Source: Virgibacillus aidingensis (GTDB taxonomy: Bacteria; Bacillota; Bacilli; Bacillales; Amphibacillaceae). From it: DNA of 44,787 nt. Positions 23,129-31,995 of the stretch are shown here, piece after piece. The number at the start of each line of letters is the position of its first letter. The first letter of the stretch is position 1. The DNA lies in the NCBI RefSeq assembly GCF_010994035.1, contig NZ_WIXN01000027.1:1-44787 (forward strand). The letters are read 5' to 3'. The position numbers were made by a program, and so were the translations under genes. The notes beneath the pieces are model-generated. The model was not told where the DNA came from and did no database searches. It saw only the letters and a program-made list of their open reading frames with translations.

Positions 23129-23461
23129 GTGCTACCACAAAACATAAAAGTTGGCGGATTGGAATACAAAATTGTTGAAAAATCCTTTGTAGAAATTGGT
23201 CACAGTAGAAATTATGACGGCGCTTGCGATTACGGTAATACCACTATCGAAATCTTAGATTCACTATCTGATTCTAAGAAAGAAGAAGTGTTTATACATG
23301 AACTTACACATGCAATCTTTGAAAATGCTGGTTATTCCGATCACGATGAGGACATGGTGGATAGGTTGAGCAAGGTTTTATATCAAGTTTTGAAAGATAA
23401 CCATATTTACTTTGGTGAAGGTGAAGAAACTGTAGAAACTAAATTCTATGGAGAAAAATAA
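23129..23461 (+). CDS. Zincin-like (HExxH) phage protein in the head operon
   Basis: 110 residues, GTG behind AGGAGG. Starts LPQNIKVGGLEYKIV, and carries FIHELTHAIFENAG (HELTH, residues 57-61) with DHDEDMVDRL downstream to supply a third ligand. It resembles single-domain ImmA/IrrE-like peptidases, with no HTH partner nearby. It might process a structural protein or be cargo; activity is inferred from the motif only. Confidence 0.72.
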   Translation: MLPQNIKVGGLEYKIVEKSFVEIGHSRNYDGACDYGNTTIEILDSLSDSKKEEVFIHELTHAIFENAGYSDHDEDMVDRLSKVLYQVLKDNHIYFGEGEETVETKFYGEK

Positions 23462-23530
23462 GCGAAAGTGATCCACATCTCCCAGCTGCCGGGTGGGTAG
23501 CCGTTTGTAAGTAGTGAAAGGGGTGAAAAT

Positions 23531-23782
23531 ATGAAGTTAAATAAAAAGCATCTAATCGAGCAATTCGATAAAGCAAGAGAAGAAAAAGCTCCATTTGTTT
23601 TTGTGGGAATCGAAGCTGAGGGAGTTCAAGAAACTATCTGTATTCCTAGTCGTTCATTTCATGAAAAACAAGCATTTTATGAGCGCAGCTATACAGATGA
23701 ATTAATCCATGTGATGAATAAAAATGTATTTATTCGGGGATTATCCCGTGGCGGTTCTGAACAACTAGATATTATTGGTTAA
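23531..23782 (+). CDS. Hypothetical phage protein
   Basis: 83 residues after AAAGGGGTG. Sequence RGLSRGGSEQLDIIG at the C-terminus and FVFVGIEAEGVQETICIPSR in the middle suggest a small beta domain. Not recognised. Followed by a terminator, so it is likely cargo or a regulator in the head operon. Confidence 0.6.
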   Translation: MKLNKKHLIEQFDKAREEKAPFVFVGIEAEGVQETICIPSRSFHEKQAFYERSYTDELIHVMNKNVFIRGLSRGGSEQLDIIG

Positions 23783-23785
23783 CAT

Positions 23786-23815
23786 GCACCTAGCAGTCAA
23801 GCGTTAGGTGCTTTT
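23786..23815 (+). terminator. Rho-independent terminator
   Basis: GCACCTA (23786-23792) and TAGGTGC (23805-23811) with a following TTTT. It separates the portal block from the scaffold/capsid block. Confidence 0.75.
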
Positions 23816-23834
23816 ATTATGCAATCATCCGCAG

Positions 23835-23877
23835 CCATGCGTTAAATGGCTAATCCAATTCGTGGACTATACCACGT
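23835..23877 (+). promoter_or_regulatory. Two small hairpins in the leader of the scaffold/capsid genes
   Basis: GCCAT / ATGGC and CGTGG / CCACG 5-bp stems lie between the terminator and the scaffold ribosome site. They may stabilise the abundant capsid mRNA after processing. No clear sigma-A promoter is visible. Confidence 0.3.
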
Positions 23878-23902
23878 AAAAATAATGTAGGAGGACTTAT
23901 AA

Positions 23903-24517
23903 ATGAACAGAGAAGAATTAAAAGCGTTAGGTTTAACAGATGAACAGATTGATAAGGTTATGGCAGCACATGGGAAAGTAGTGAAATCCACTAAGGATAA
24001 GGCTGATAAGGTAGAAGGTCTTGAAACTCAAATCGAGGATTACAAAAAGCAGCTTACCGAACGTGATAAACAACTAAATGATTTATCCGAAAAAGCTAAA
24101 GGCAACGAGGATTTACAAAAGCAGATTCAAGATTTACAGCAGCAGAACGAAACTACCAAAACTGAATATGAGAAGAAACTTGATGCTCAGCAGCGTGACT
24201 TCGCCATCGAGTCTGCTTTGCGAGATGCAAAGGCGGTTAATCCGAAAAGAGCAAAAAAAGCATTAGAGGACGAGCTAGAATCAGTCGTATTCAAAGATGA
24301 AAAGTTGATTGGGTTTGAAGATGTCTTGAAATCCGTAAAGCAAAACGAACCTTACCTGTTCGAGAAAGAGGAAAAACCAGGTGTTCCGCACATTGTAACA
24401 GGTGGCAACCCAAACGGTGGCGGTAGCGGGACGATAACTAAAGAACAGATCATGAAAGAGAAAGACGCAACCAAGCGTCAACAAATGATAAGAGAAAATT
24501 CACATTTATTCAGATAA
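23903..24517 (+). CDS. Scaffolding protein (phage GP20 family)
   Basis: 204 residues. N-terminal MNREELKALGLTDEQIDKVM, a long coiled coil (about 35-100), ESALRDAKAVNPKRAKKAL and a Gly-rich linker before a C-terminal helix; all typical of GP20 scaffolds. It guides assembly of the major capsid protein encoded directly downstream. Confidence 0.9.
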   Translation: MNREELKALGLTDEQIDKVMAAHGKVVKSTKDKADKVEGLETQIEDYKKQLTERDKQLNDLSEKAKGNEDLQKQIQDLQQQNETTKTEYEKKLDAQQRDFAIESALRDAKAVNPKRAKKALEDELESVVFKDEKLIGFEDVLKSVKQNEPYLFEKEEKPGVPHIVTGGNPNGGGSGTITKEQIMKEKDATKRQQMIRENSHLFR

Positions 24518-24533
24518 GGAGAGGACGATTTAA

Positions 24534-25475
24534 ATGGAGAAAAAATATGCATTGAAAATGGACTTACAGACTTTTGCGCGGTCAGGTAATTACCCAGAGC
24601 CAAACACACAAATGCAGGATAATTTCAGTGAATTAGAAGCTAAATCCATCGATTACACTTACCGTTTCGGAGAGGATCTTAGCAAGTTCATTGAAATGTT
24701 GGGTATCACTCGCCAAATCCCTGTGCAAGAAGGTTTTACTATAACCATGTACACCGCGCCGGAAGTTGATTTGGCGGATGGAGACGTAGGAGAAGGGGAA
24801 TTGATTCCACTTTCTAAAGTAACGCCTCAACCGGCTGACACGAAGGAAATCAAGCTCAAAAAGTATCGTAAGGTAACCACAGCTGAAGCAATTCAGCGCT
24901 ATGGTCGTGATGAAGCTATCAATCGTACAGATGATGCGCTTATTCGCGAGGTTCAGAAAGGCATTCGTGATTACCTGTACGAAACAATTAAGACACATGG
25001 CACTGAACAAGCGAACCTGAACGCCGGAACATTGCAAGGAGCCCTGGCCTCTGCATGGGGTGCGCTGGAAGTATTGTTTGAAGATGATGTAATAACTACA
25101 GTAGCCTTTGTTAATCCGTTAGACGTTGCTACAGAAATTGCCAACAAGGATATCACGCTAGAAACTCAATTCGGATTAAGGTACTACACCGATGTGACTG
25201 GAACTATGGTTATTTTAAATAACACTATTCCTCAAGGCACTGTTTACGCTACTGCTTCAGATAACTTGCAAGTGGCTTACATCCCTGCTGGTTCAGAAGC
25301 ATATCAAGAGTTTAATATGTATACTGACGAATTCGGATATATTGCTATGGCACATGGCCAGCAGCTAGAAACTCTATCTGTACAGACTGTACTGGCATCC
25401 GGTGTATTGATCTTCCCAGAGCGTTTAGATGGCATGGTCAAAATCGACATTGAGGAAACAGTTCCGGAAGCGTAA
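24534..25475 (+). CDS. Major capsid protein
   Basis: 313 residues after GGAGAGGACG. MDLQTFA near the N-terminus, then a HK97-like body (GITRQIPVQEGFTITMY, EVQKGIRDYLYETIK, DVTGTMVILNNTIPQGTVYA). Position after scaffold and length match A118-like coat proteins. Forms the icosahedral shell. Confidence 0.9.
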   Translation: MEKKYALKMDLQTFARSGNYPEPNTQMQDNFSELEAKSIDYTYRFGEDLSKFIEMLGITRQIPVQEGFTITMYTAPEVDLADGDVGEGELIPLSKVTPQPADTKEIKLKKYRKVTTAEAIQRYGRDEAINRTDDALIREVQKGIRDYLYETIKTHGTEQANLNAGTLQGALASAWGALEVLFEDDVITTVAFVNPLDVATEIANKDITLETQFGLRYYTDVTGTMVILNNTIPQGTVYATASDNLQVAYIPAGSEAYQEFNMYTDEFGYIAMAHGQQLETLSVQTVLASGVLIFPERLDGMVKIDIEETVPEA

Positions 25476-25503
25476 GCCTAAAAATATTGAGAGGATGATT
25501 TAA

Positions 25504-25848
25504 ATGGCAGTATTTAAGTTTAATAAAAATTATCGAGACAAAGAATTAAAGCGCGAGGTTAAAGCGAATGAACCTGTTGAGATGACGGTGAAACGCGCTG
25601 ATGAAGTCGTTAAAAACATTAGGAACCAAAGTAACAAATTCAAAGGCTACGAGGACTTTGAGTACGAGCGATTAGACAAGGATGAGGAAAAGACACCCGA
25701 TGATAATTTCGATCGCGAGGCGGCTAAGAAGCGTCTTGAAGAGCTCGGCGTCGAGTTTAAAGGAAATGCTAAAAACGAAACACTTAAAAATTTACTGGAA
25801 GAACACGAACAACCAGAAGCAGAAGAAAATGTAGGGGATGGCAAATAA
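25504..25848 (+). CDS. Head-associated protein with HeH/LEM-like domain
   Basis: 114 residues. N-terminal part about 1-50 (FKFNKNYRDKELKREVKANE), then an acidic linker and a HeH/LEM-like helix-extended-loop-helix (about 75-100: AAKKRLEELGVEFKGNAKNE). Found just after the coat gene in many Gram-positive phages; may be a capsid decoration or connector accessory. Confidence 0.75.
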   Translation: MAVFKFNKNYRDKELKREVKANEPVEMTVKRADEVVKNIRNQSNKFKGYEDFEYERLDKDEEKTPDDNFDREAAKKRLEELGVEFKGNAKNETLKNLLEEHEQPEAEENVGDGK

Positions 25849-25850
25849 AG

Positions 25851-25873
25851 CCCTCCTCTTTTTATTAGGAGGG
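25851..25873 (+). promoter_or_regulatory. Hairpin holding the next gene's ribosome site
   Basis: CCCTCCT and AGGAGGG make a perfect 7-bp stem; the right arm is the Shine-Dalgarno of the 25879 gene. It could be a terminator (the loop is T-rich) or limit translation of the connector after the very abundant coat. Confidence 0.5.
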
Positions 25874-25878
25874 AGAAC

Positions 25879-26268
25879 ATGCCTTATCTCACATATGAAG
25901 AATTTACTGATTTAAGCAATGTTGAAATAAACGATACAGAATTCAACAGCCTGCTAAAAAAGGCATCCGCCATTCTCAATAATGTTACAGGCTATTTTTA
26001 TGTTAGAAATAGCATAGAAACTGATAACGAATGGCGTGTGCAACAATTTAAACAGGCGTTAGCGGCTCAAATAGAGTACTTCCATGAGGTAGGAGGTACT
26101 TCCTATGAAGCTATTAATAAAACACCTCAGACGTTTAGCGCCGGGCGCACAAGGGTTACAAATGCAGAAAGCAGAGCAGGCAATACCAGTAAATCGATGG
26201 TGGCTGAGGATGTTTATATTTACCTGGAAGATACAGGGCTTTTATATGCCGGTGTTTCCGTATGGTAA
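25879..26268 (+). CDS. Head-tail connector (gp6/adaptor-like)
   Basis: 129 residues: MPYLTYEEFTDL, a helical bundle ILNNVTGYFYVRNS, then QQFKQALAAQIEYFHEVGG, as in the HK97 gp6/SPP1 gp15 adaptor group. Sits under the portal. Stop overlaps the next ATG. Confidence 0.82.
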   Translation: MPYLTYEEFTDLSNVEINDTEFNSLLKKASAILNNVTGYFYVRNSIETDNEWRVQQFKQALAAQIEYFHEVGGTSYEAINKTPQTFSAGRTRVTNAESRAGNTSKSMVAEDVYIYLEDTGLLYAGVSVW

Positions 26269-26603
26269 TGCCAAAGCCACCTGCTGAATTTTGTATTGAT
26301 AGTTTTAAATACCATGAATACCTGGGCGAAAATGAATGGATGGAACCTGTTTATGATGATCCTATCAAGATTGAAAATTGCCGAATAGATCGGGGTGCTG
26401 AATACAGTTCGTCATCATCAGGAAAGCAACTGCTATATAATGCGGTTGTTTTTTGCTATGAAGGGATAACGGATCCGTTACCTGACTTTAAAGCTGAATC
26501 CATTCTGAATTTTGATGGCATAGATCATAAGCTGACAAAGGTTATACCAATCTATGAACCATACGAAAAGACCATTTATTCCTACGAATTGGAGGTGGTC
26601 TGA
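26268..26603 (+). CDS. Minor capsid protein (Minor_capsid_1), head-tail joining
   Basis: 111 residues from ATG 26268 in the previous stop (TAATG). YDDPIKIENCRIDRGAEYSS and AVVFCYEG fit the family; corresponds in position to the head-completion (stopper) protein. Confidence 0.82.
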   Translation: MPKPPAEFCIDSFKYHEYLGENEWMEPVYDDPIKIENCRIDRGAEYSSSSSGKQLLYNAVVFCYEGITDPLPDFKAESILNFDGIDHKLTKVIPIYEPYEKTIYSYELEVV

Positions 26604-26929
26604 TGGTAAAAGTTGAAATTAATTTGGGTGGTGCCTATCAAAAAATGAGTCCACAGGCAAGGCGTAGAGGACAACAGGCAATGGCGAACCAGGCACTTGC
26701 AGACATGAATCCGTTTGTGCCAGCTGATGACTTTATTTTAAGGCAGACTGCCACAATCGACATTGATGGCTCAGAGATAAATTACAACACTCCTTATGCT
26801 GCCAAGATGTTCTATATGATGATGTACAATTACACGACACCGGGAACGGGTCCGCGTTGGGATAACAAAGCAAAAGGTCTGCATATGAAAGATTGGGAAC
26901 GTGCGTACTTGAAGGGAGCTGGATTCTAA
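26603..26929 (+). CDS. Minor capsid protein (Minor_capsid_2), tail-joining
   Basis: 108 residues after GGAGGTGG; GGTG start region reads MVKVEINLGGAYQKMSPQAR. ANQALADMNPFVPADDFILR and TTPGTGPRWDNKA match the family; equivalent to HK97 gp10-like neck proteins. Confidence 0.85.
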   Translation: MVKVEINLGGAYQKMSPQARRRGQQAMANQALADMNPFVPADDFILRQTATIDIDGSEINYNTPYAAKMFYMMMYNYTTPGTGPRWDNKAKGLHMKDWERAYLKGAGF

Positions 26930-27324
26930 TGGATTTTATGCAGCGATTAACTGAAAGAGTAAATCAAATTCCACAGCTCCCCATTGAATTAAAAATGGGA
27001 TATTTAGGTACAGGTGAATCCTTTGTTATCTATCCTTTACCAGGCAGCAGGGTAGTCTCTGAATACATGGACGGCACTAGTGATCAGCAATTGAATTTTG
27101 AATTTGCTATGAAGTCCCAAGAGCAAAGCAGGATACACCCTACTTTATGGGCTGTCCAAAACGAACTTGAGGCATTAACTGAACTGCAAAGTAATGATGG
27201 CAGTTTTGAATTCGAAAATTTAATCATAACGAACAAACCATTCATTAATCAGTTAGATGATCAAGGATGGTTTGTTTTTTTATTGGATGTGCAAGCAAAT
27301 ATAACGGTATTTAAGGAGGAATAA
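26929..27324 (+). CDS. Minor capsid protein (Minor_capsid_3), tail terminator
   Basis: 131 residues; ATG overlaps the previous stop. GYLGTGESFVIYPLPGSRVV and DGTSDQQLNFEFAMKSQEQ are family-typical. By order it is the tail terminator that caps the tube and joins it to the head. Confidence 0.84.
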   Translation: MDFMQRLTERVNQIPQLPIELKMGYLGTGESFVIYPLPGSRVVSEYMDGTSDQQLNFEFAMKSQEQSRIHPTLWAVQNELEALTELQSNDGSFEFENLIITNKPFINQLDDQGWFVFLLDVQANITVFKEE

Positions 27325-27328
27325 ACAA

Positions 27329-27790
27329 ATGGCTAGACTGAAAAACGCTGAACGGAAACACTATGTACAAGCATACACTCCAGGAGAAAGCGATCCGGGC
27401 GATGAGTGGTTAGAATTAGCCAAATACATCTCCACAATTGGTGACGATACGAACGAGGAAACGGAGGATGAGGCTTTCTACGATGGGGATGGAACACCTG
27501 AGACAACCGTAACATCGGTAGCAGAAGCGTACACTCCGGAAGGTTATTACGATCCGGAGGACCCAGCACAGGAACTAATTGCAGGGTTGAAGCGAAAAAC
27601 AGGTGACGGCCGCAAAATCTGGCACCGAGTTGTCCGTTCTGATGGTAAGAAAGAATGGGTCGGTCGTGCAACTGTTTCCGCAATCGTGGCAGGTGCTGGG
27701 GATGCATCGGCATATGAAACATTTTCCTGTAATATCCGTTTTGACCGAATTCCGGAAGAAACTGACTTGGAAGGCACACCAGAAGGATAG
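27329..27790 (+). CDS. Major tail (tube) protein
   Basis: 153 residues behind AAGGAGGAA. MARLKNAERKHYVQAYTPGE, EAFYDGDGTPETTVTS and ETFSCNIRFDRIPEETDLEG match tube proteins of A118-like phages. Polymerises around the tape measure. A hairpin with T-run follows, consistent with high, separately tuned expression. Confidence 0.86.
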   Translation: MARLKNAERKHYVQAYTPGESDPGDEWLELAKYISTIGDDTNEETEDEAFYDGDGTPETTVTSVAEAYTPEGYYDPEDPAQELIAGLKRKTGDGRKIWHRVVRSDGKKEWVGRATVSAIVAGAGDASAYETFSCNIRFDRIPEETDLEGTPEG

Positions 27791-27815
27791 AGGGGCTTAA
27801 GGCCTCTCTTTTTTT
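27789..27815 (+). terminator. Partial terminator after the tube gene
   Basis: AGAGG / CCTCT arms (27789-27793 and 27803-27807) followed by CTTTTTTT. Probably attenuates rather than ends transcription since tail genes continue. Confidence 0.6.
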
Positions 27816-27827
27816 AGGAGGTAGGAC

Positions 27828-28301
27828 ATGTCGGAAATCAAGATAGACATACAACGGACCGGATTCCCGGTAAAAATAGGCAAACTAGAATTATGGTTTG
27901 ACAGTTCTTTTGAGAATTTAAGGCGCTTCTTCGACATTGACAAAATTGCAAAAGAAAAACTTAAAGAAGCAGAAGAAAAAGCAATGCATATTCATTTTCC
28001 GGATAACTTCAGAGAATATAAGCCAGAAGATTACACCGAAAAGGACATAAAAAATGTAGATGCAGCACTGGATTTGAATAAGGAGTTTATAGCTGCCCAG
28101 TACGACATCCTTTTTGGTGACGGTACATTCAAGAAAATTTACAAGGAATATCCGGATATTATCGCTCTGGAAAAAGCACTTGATCCAATCGGTCATGCTA
28201 TAGCTGAAAAAATCAAAGAGCTAGAAAAAGAACGTGCTGAAAGCGTAGATGAATTGAAAAAAGAAGCATTACAAAAACAAAAAGCAAAGCAAAAGAAGTG
28301 A
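27828..28301 (+). CDS. Tail assembly chaperone (gpG-like)
   Basis: 157 residues after AGGAGGTAGG. Helical, with a Lys/Gln-rich C-terminus (KKEALQKQKAKQKK). Position between tube and tape measure is that of tail chaperones. In many phages it is extended by frameshifting, but here the next gene has an in-frame stop just before its own ATG. Confidence 0.72.
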   Translation: MSEIKIDIQRTGFPVKIGKLELWFDSSFENLRRFFDIDKIAKEKLKEAEEKAMHIHFPDNFREYKPEDYTEKDIKNVDAALDLNKEFIAAQYDILFGDGTFKKIYKEYPDIIALEKALDPIGHAIAEKIKELEKERAESVDELKKEALQKQKAKQKK

Positions 28302-28305
28302 TTAG

Positions 28306-28872
28306 ATGCGGTTAAACGACCCTTTAGTCACTTCTTTTATTTATAACGGAAAAGAATATGCCATTAATTTTGCATTCGATGTCGTTTTAGATGCTTTTGA
28401 TTGGCTGGACAGGAAAGACCTTAGAGATCATGAAAAAGCGGAAATATGTCTTGAATTACTTCTGGGTGAGTCTTTACAAGGCCTGGAAGCAGTTGAACTT
28501 TGGAATTATATCTATGAAGAATTTATTGAAATGAAGCAAGAGAAGCGCGTTGAGTATGATCTGCAAGGGAATCCGATGCCTACTAAAGAAGATAACGACA
28601 ACAAACGTCTTATTGACTTTGAAAAGGATGCAGCACATATATATGCCTCTTTTAGGCAGGCGTACGGCATTAATTTATTTGACGAACATGGAAAAATGCA
28701 CTGGCATGAGTTCCGTGCTTTATTCCAGGGGCTACCAGCTGATACATCCATGAAATGGATTATGCGAATTAGAGCGTGGGAGCCATCGAAAGGCGAATCA
28801 AACGAACATAAACAAAACATGCGCGAATTGCAGAAAATCCATGCTTTGGATGATCCGGAGGAGGTGGACTGA
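28306..28872 (+). CDS. Gp15-family tail assembly chaperone
   Basis: 188 residues. MRLNDPLVTSFIYNGKEYAI, FDVVLDAFDWLDRKDL and HWHEFRALFQGLPADT are signatures of the bacteriophage Gp15 family. Works with the previous protein to load the tape measure. Its stop overlaps the tape-measure ATG. Confidence 0.85.
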   Translation: MRLNDPLVTSFIYNGKEYAINFAFDVVLDAFDWLDRKDLRDHEKAEICLELLLGESLQGLEAVELWNYIYEEFIEMKQEKRVEYDLQGNPMPTKEDNDNKRLIDFEKDAAHIYASFRQAYGINLFDEHGKMHWHEFRALFQGLPADTSMKWIMRIRAWEPSKGESNEHKQNMRELQKIHALDDPEEVD

Positions 28873-31800
28873 TGGCTGCAGATGGCTCTATAAGGATTAG
28901 CTTAGAGGTAGATGGCAAACAAGTGGATATAGCAACTCATAGCTTAAATGAATTGGAAGCCACCGCGCAAAAAGCCGGAGATGGTGCAAAAGACACCGAG
29001 GAAGGTGTCAAGGGTGCTGGTAACGAATCTCAAAAAGCGAGCGGCAAGGTTAAAAAGTTTGTCTCTGCTTTGGGGCTTATTGCTGTTGGTGCTGCTGCAT
29101 TTCAAGTGCTACGTAGGTCTATGGATGATGCAATAGCAAGGTTTGACACAATGGACCAGTTTCCTCGCGTACTGGAAGGGCTTGGGGCATCTGCTGATGA
29201 TTCCGAGCGTGCCGTGCAAAGATTATCGGATGGTATAGACGGCTTGCCTACTAAACTAGATGACATCACTAACACCACACAGCGTATGTACACATCCTTT
29301 AATGATGCGGATAAAGCTGCAGATTCCGCACTTGCTTTAAATAACGCCTTGCTAAGTTCAAGCTCTGGTACAGAAGATGCTAGACGTGGTACTGAGCAAT
29401 ATATTCAAGCTCTCCAAACGGGAAAAATGGACATGCAAAGTTGGCGTACTTTGCAGGAAACAATGAACGTCGGACTTGTGAAAGTCGCTGAATCGTTTGG
29501 TTATGCAGGCAGTAGTGCGACAAATGATTTATATGCTGCTTTACGTGACGGCCATATCACTATGGACCAGTTTAACGATAAATTAATAGAAATTGGCACC
29601 GGAACCGGGGAATTGGCTGGACTAGCAAGGGAAAACAGCTTGGGTATTGCTACATCTTTTGGAAACTTAAGATATGCAGTAGCTAGAGGTATCACAACAG
29701 TTATAGAGTCCTTAGACAGATTGTCGAAAGAAGTCACAGGTAATTCGATCGCCGAAAACATTGACGGCATGAAGGACATTGTTGTGGCAGCTTTTGAAGT
29801 AATCGGAAATATAATTGAGGGGACTGCCCCTTATATAAAAGGTTTTGTCGGAGTAATAGAAGCAACTATTCCTGTTGTCCAAACTTTATCCCCGCTATTG
29901 ATTGGCCTGGCAACTGCATTTGCTTTTCATGTAACTGTTACAAAAATGATTACCGCTATACAAGGTGCTAACGCAGTATTAAAGGCTGCTGTGGCATCGA
30001 CACAAGCACTTACTGTAACCACAAAAGCAGTAACGGCTGCCACTGCCGCACAAACAGGAGCAGTGAAATTAAGTACACTTGCTATCGGGGTGATGACTGG
30101 AACAATATCCGCGTCTGTGGGAGTTAAGGCACTGGCCACTAAAGCATCTTATGCGTTAGGTGCTGCTTGGCGGTTTTTAACTGGCCCGATTGGCTGGGTA
30201 ACTGCCGGGATTGGAGCCCTAGTTGCAGGTGGTGCGGCTTTAATAAAATGGCTGAACAGATCAAGTGCGGAAGCAGAAAGACTAAGTGATGAAACTGAGG
30301 AATTAGGAGAGACAACCGATGCTTTAAATGATTCCGTTGCCCAATCGGCCGATGCATATAAAGATCAACAGCGAGACATTCAAGCTACCGCAGAAGCTAA
30401 CCAGGAGCTGGCTGACAGAGTGCAGGACTTAGCAGACAAGGAAAATAAGTCTGCTGCTGAAAAACAAACACTGGCTTCATACGTTAATCAGTTGAATGAT
30501 TCCGTAGAAGGATTGAACCTATCCTATGATGAGCAAGCCGATTCACTTAATATGTCAACTGGTCAATTACAAGCGCGTCTCGATGTTATGAAGGAAGAAG
30601 AAAACCTTATTTCAGCACAAGAACGCTTGTTGGAGCTTGACAAAGAACGTAATGAAGTGCAAATGCAATTAAAAGAAATAAATGAATTAAGAGAAGAAGC
30701 AATTGAATTGTTCAACGAAGGCGAGATAACTAATCGCAATTTTGAGGACTCTGTTACAGATTTGAACGAGCAAGAGAAAGAGCTGAAAGGAACACTGGAA
30801 GAACTAGATACGCAGTTTGCAGAAACAGAGGAACAAGTCCTTGTATCGTCCGCCAACATGACATCAGCTATCGAAGAAGCCAACTTGAGACAAATACAAT
30901 CATACGAGGATATGTCCGAAGAGCAACAACAAACATTCGACAAAATGAGAGAGCAGTATGAGGACTTGCAAGAAACTGCCACGAATGCATTTGAGAAAAT
31001 CTCTACTGAATCAGAGTATTCTCTTAATGAAATGATCGAGAACATGGAGCATAACCGGAAAGCCACGGAGGAGTGGGGCGAAAATCGGGCTGCTATCATG
31101 GAATGGGCAGCTGAAGAAGGCTATGTCGGTTTCATGAAATGGGTTGAACAACTCGGAATAGATCATGCCGGGGAACTTGATGAAATGGCTAAAGCCCTGG
31201 ATGGTTCAAGCGATGAACAAATCACTATGCTTGAAAAATTAGCAGAGGGTTATGACGAAAACTCCAAAGCAGCTTCTGATGCTCTAAAAGATGGCTTGGG
31301 AGACGGCTTTGACGACGCCATAGGAATGGTTGTTGATTTTGTAGACGAGAAATCAAGTACTATGCGTTCTGAAATGCAGGCTGCAGGCTTTGAAAATATC
31401 GGTAAAATTGCCCCAAGTCAAATGTCGAAAGGAATAGGCGCTGCTTCTGGTGCAGTGCATTCACGATTGAGGACTCTAGCAAGCGACATGAAGTCTCCAT
31501 TCCAAAATACAAGCGGAGACTTTAGTGCTATTGGTACAGGTGCCATGTCTGGTCTAAGAGGAGGAATTGTCAGCGGAGAAGATGATGTACTCGCCACTGC
31601 AAGAAGGGTAGCAGGAAACGTTACAAACACATTGCGTAGTGCATTTAATATAAATTCTCCCTCCCGACTTTTGAGAGATGAAATTGGGCAATGGCTACCG
31701 AAAGGGATCGCTGTAGGTATTGATGAAAATGTAGACAGTATTTACAGATCGCTAAGCAGAATGTCTGATAATATCATGCGTTATGCAACGCCAGAACAAG

Positions 31801-31994
31801 CACTAGGAACCAACGGCATGGCTTTCACTGGAGCAGGAAGTCAAACGATTAATAGACAATCAACGGTCAATAACAGCAGATCTTATGCGCCGCAGATTAA
31901 TAATTACTTTACCAGGGACGAATCCACACCGAGTGAAGTGGCACGTAAAAATAAGCAACAGCAACAGCGGTTAGCTATGGAAGCGGGGTTTTAA
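28872..31994 (+). CDS. Tape measure protein
   Basis: 1040 residues, the second longest gene. Order: N-terminal Gly/Ala-rich part, tape-measure core (FDTMDQFPRVLEGLGASADD; LQTGKMDMQSWRTLQETMNV; ATSFGNLRYAVARGI), three hydrophobic spans (about 62-79, 330-360 and 435-460), a long coiled coil (about 480-720) and a C-terminal SAFNINSPSRLLRDEIG motif common to these proteins. It sets tail length (about 0.15 nm per residue predicts roughly 150 nm) and may help DNA cross the membrane. Confidence 0.95.
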   Translation: MAADGSIRISLEVDGKQVDIATHSLNELEATAQKAGDGAKDTEEGVKGAGNESQKASGKVKKFVSALGLIAVGAAAFQVLRRSMDDAIARFDTMDQFPRVLEGLGASADDSERAVQRLSDGIDGLPTKLDDITNTTQRMYTSFNDADKAADSALALNNALLSSSSGTEDARRGTEQYIQALQTGKMDMQSWRTLQETMNVGLVKVAESFGYAGSSATNDLYAALRDGHITMDQFNDKLIEIGTGTGELAGLARENSLGIATSFGNLRYAVARGITTVIESLDRLSKEVTGNSIAENIDGMKDIVVAAFEVIGNIIEGTAPYIKGFVGVIEATIPVVQTLSPLLIGLATAFAFHVTVTKMITAIQGANAVLKAAVASTQALTVTTKAVTAATAAQTGAVKLSTLAIGVMTGTISASVGVKALATKASYALGAAWRFLTGPIGWVTAGIGALVAGGAALIKWLNRSSAEAERLSDETEELGETTDALNDSVAQSADAYKDQQRDIQATAEANQELADRVQDLADKENKSAAEKQTLASYVNQLNDSVEGLNLSYDEQADSLNMSTGQLQARLDVMKEEENLISAQERLLELDKERNEVQMQLKEINELREEAIELFNEGEITNRNFEDSVTDLNEQEKELKGTLEELDTQFAETEEQVLVSSANMTSAIEEANLRQIQSYEDMSEEQQQTFDKMREQYEDLQETATNAFEKISTESEYSLNEMIENMEHNRKATEEWGENRAAIMEWAAEEGYVGFMKWVEQLGIDHAGELDEMAKALDGSSDEQITMLEKLAEGYDENSKAASDALKDGLGDGFDDAIGMVVDFVDEKSSTMRSEMQAAGFENIGKIAPSQMSKGIGAASGAVHSRLRTLASDMKSPFQNTSGDFSAIGTGAMSGLRGGIVSGEDDVLATARRVAGNVTNTLRSAFNINSPSRLLRDEIGQWLPKGIAVGIDENVDSIYRSLSRMSDNIMRYATPEQALGTNGMAFTGAGSQTINRQSTVNNSRSYAPQINNYFTRDESTPSEVARKNKQQQQRLAMEAGF

Positions 31995-31995
31995 C

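Noticed and set aside
27333-27854. 173-codon minus-strand open frame across the tube gene
   Set aside because: Composition (Pro/His/Arg/Leu-rich) is that of an antisense shadow; the plus-strand tube gene explains the region.
28260-28310. Possible programmed frameshift joining the tail chaperone (27828) to the Gp15-like gene (28306)
   Set aside because: The Gp15 frame has a TAG stop (28303-28305) directly before its ATG and no clear slippery heptamer is present, so the two are separate proteins.
30563-31099. 178-codon open frame on the minus strand within the tape measure gene
   Set aside because: Ser/Cys-rich antisense shadow of the coiled-coil coding region, without a ribosome site.
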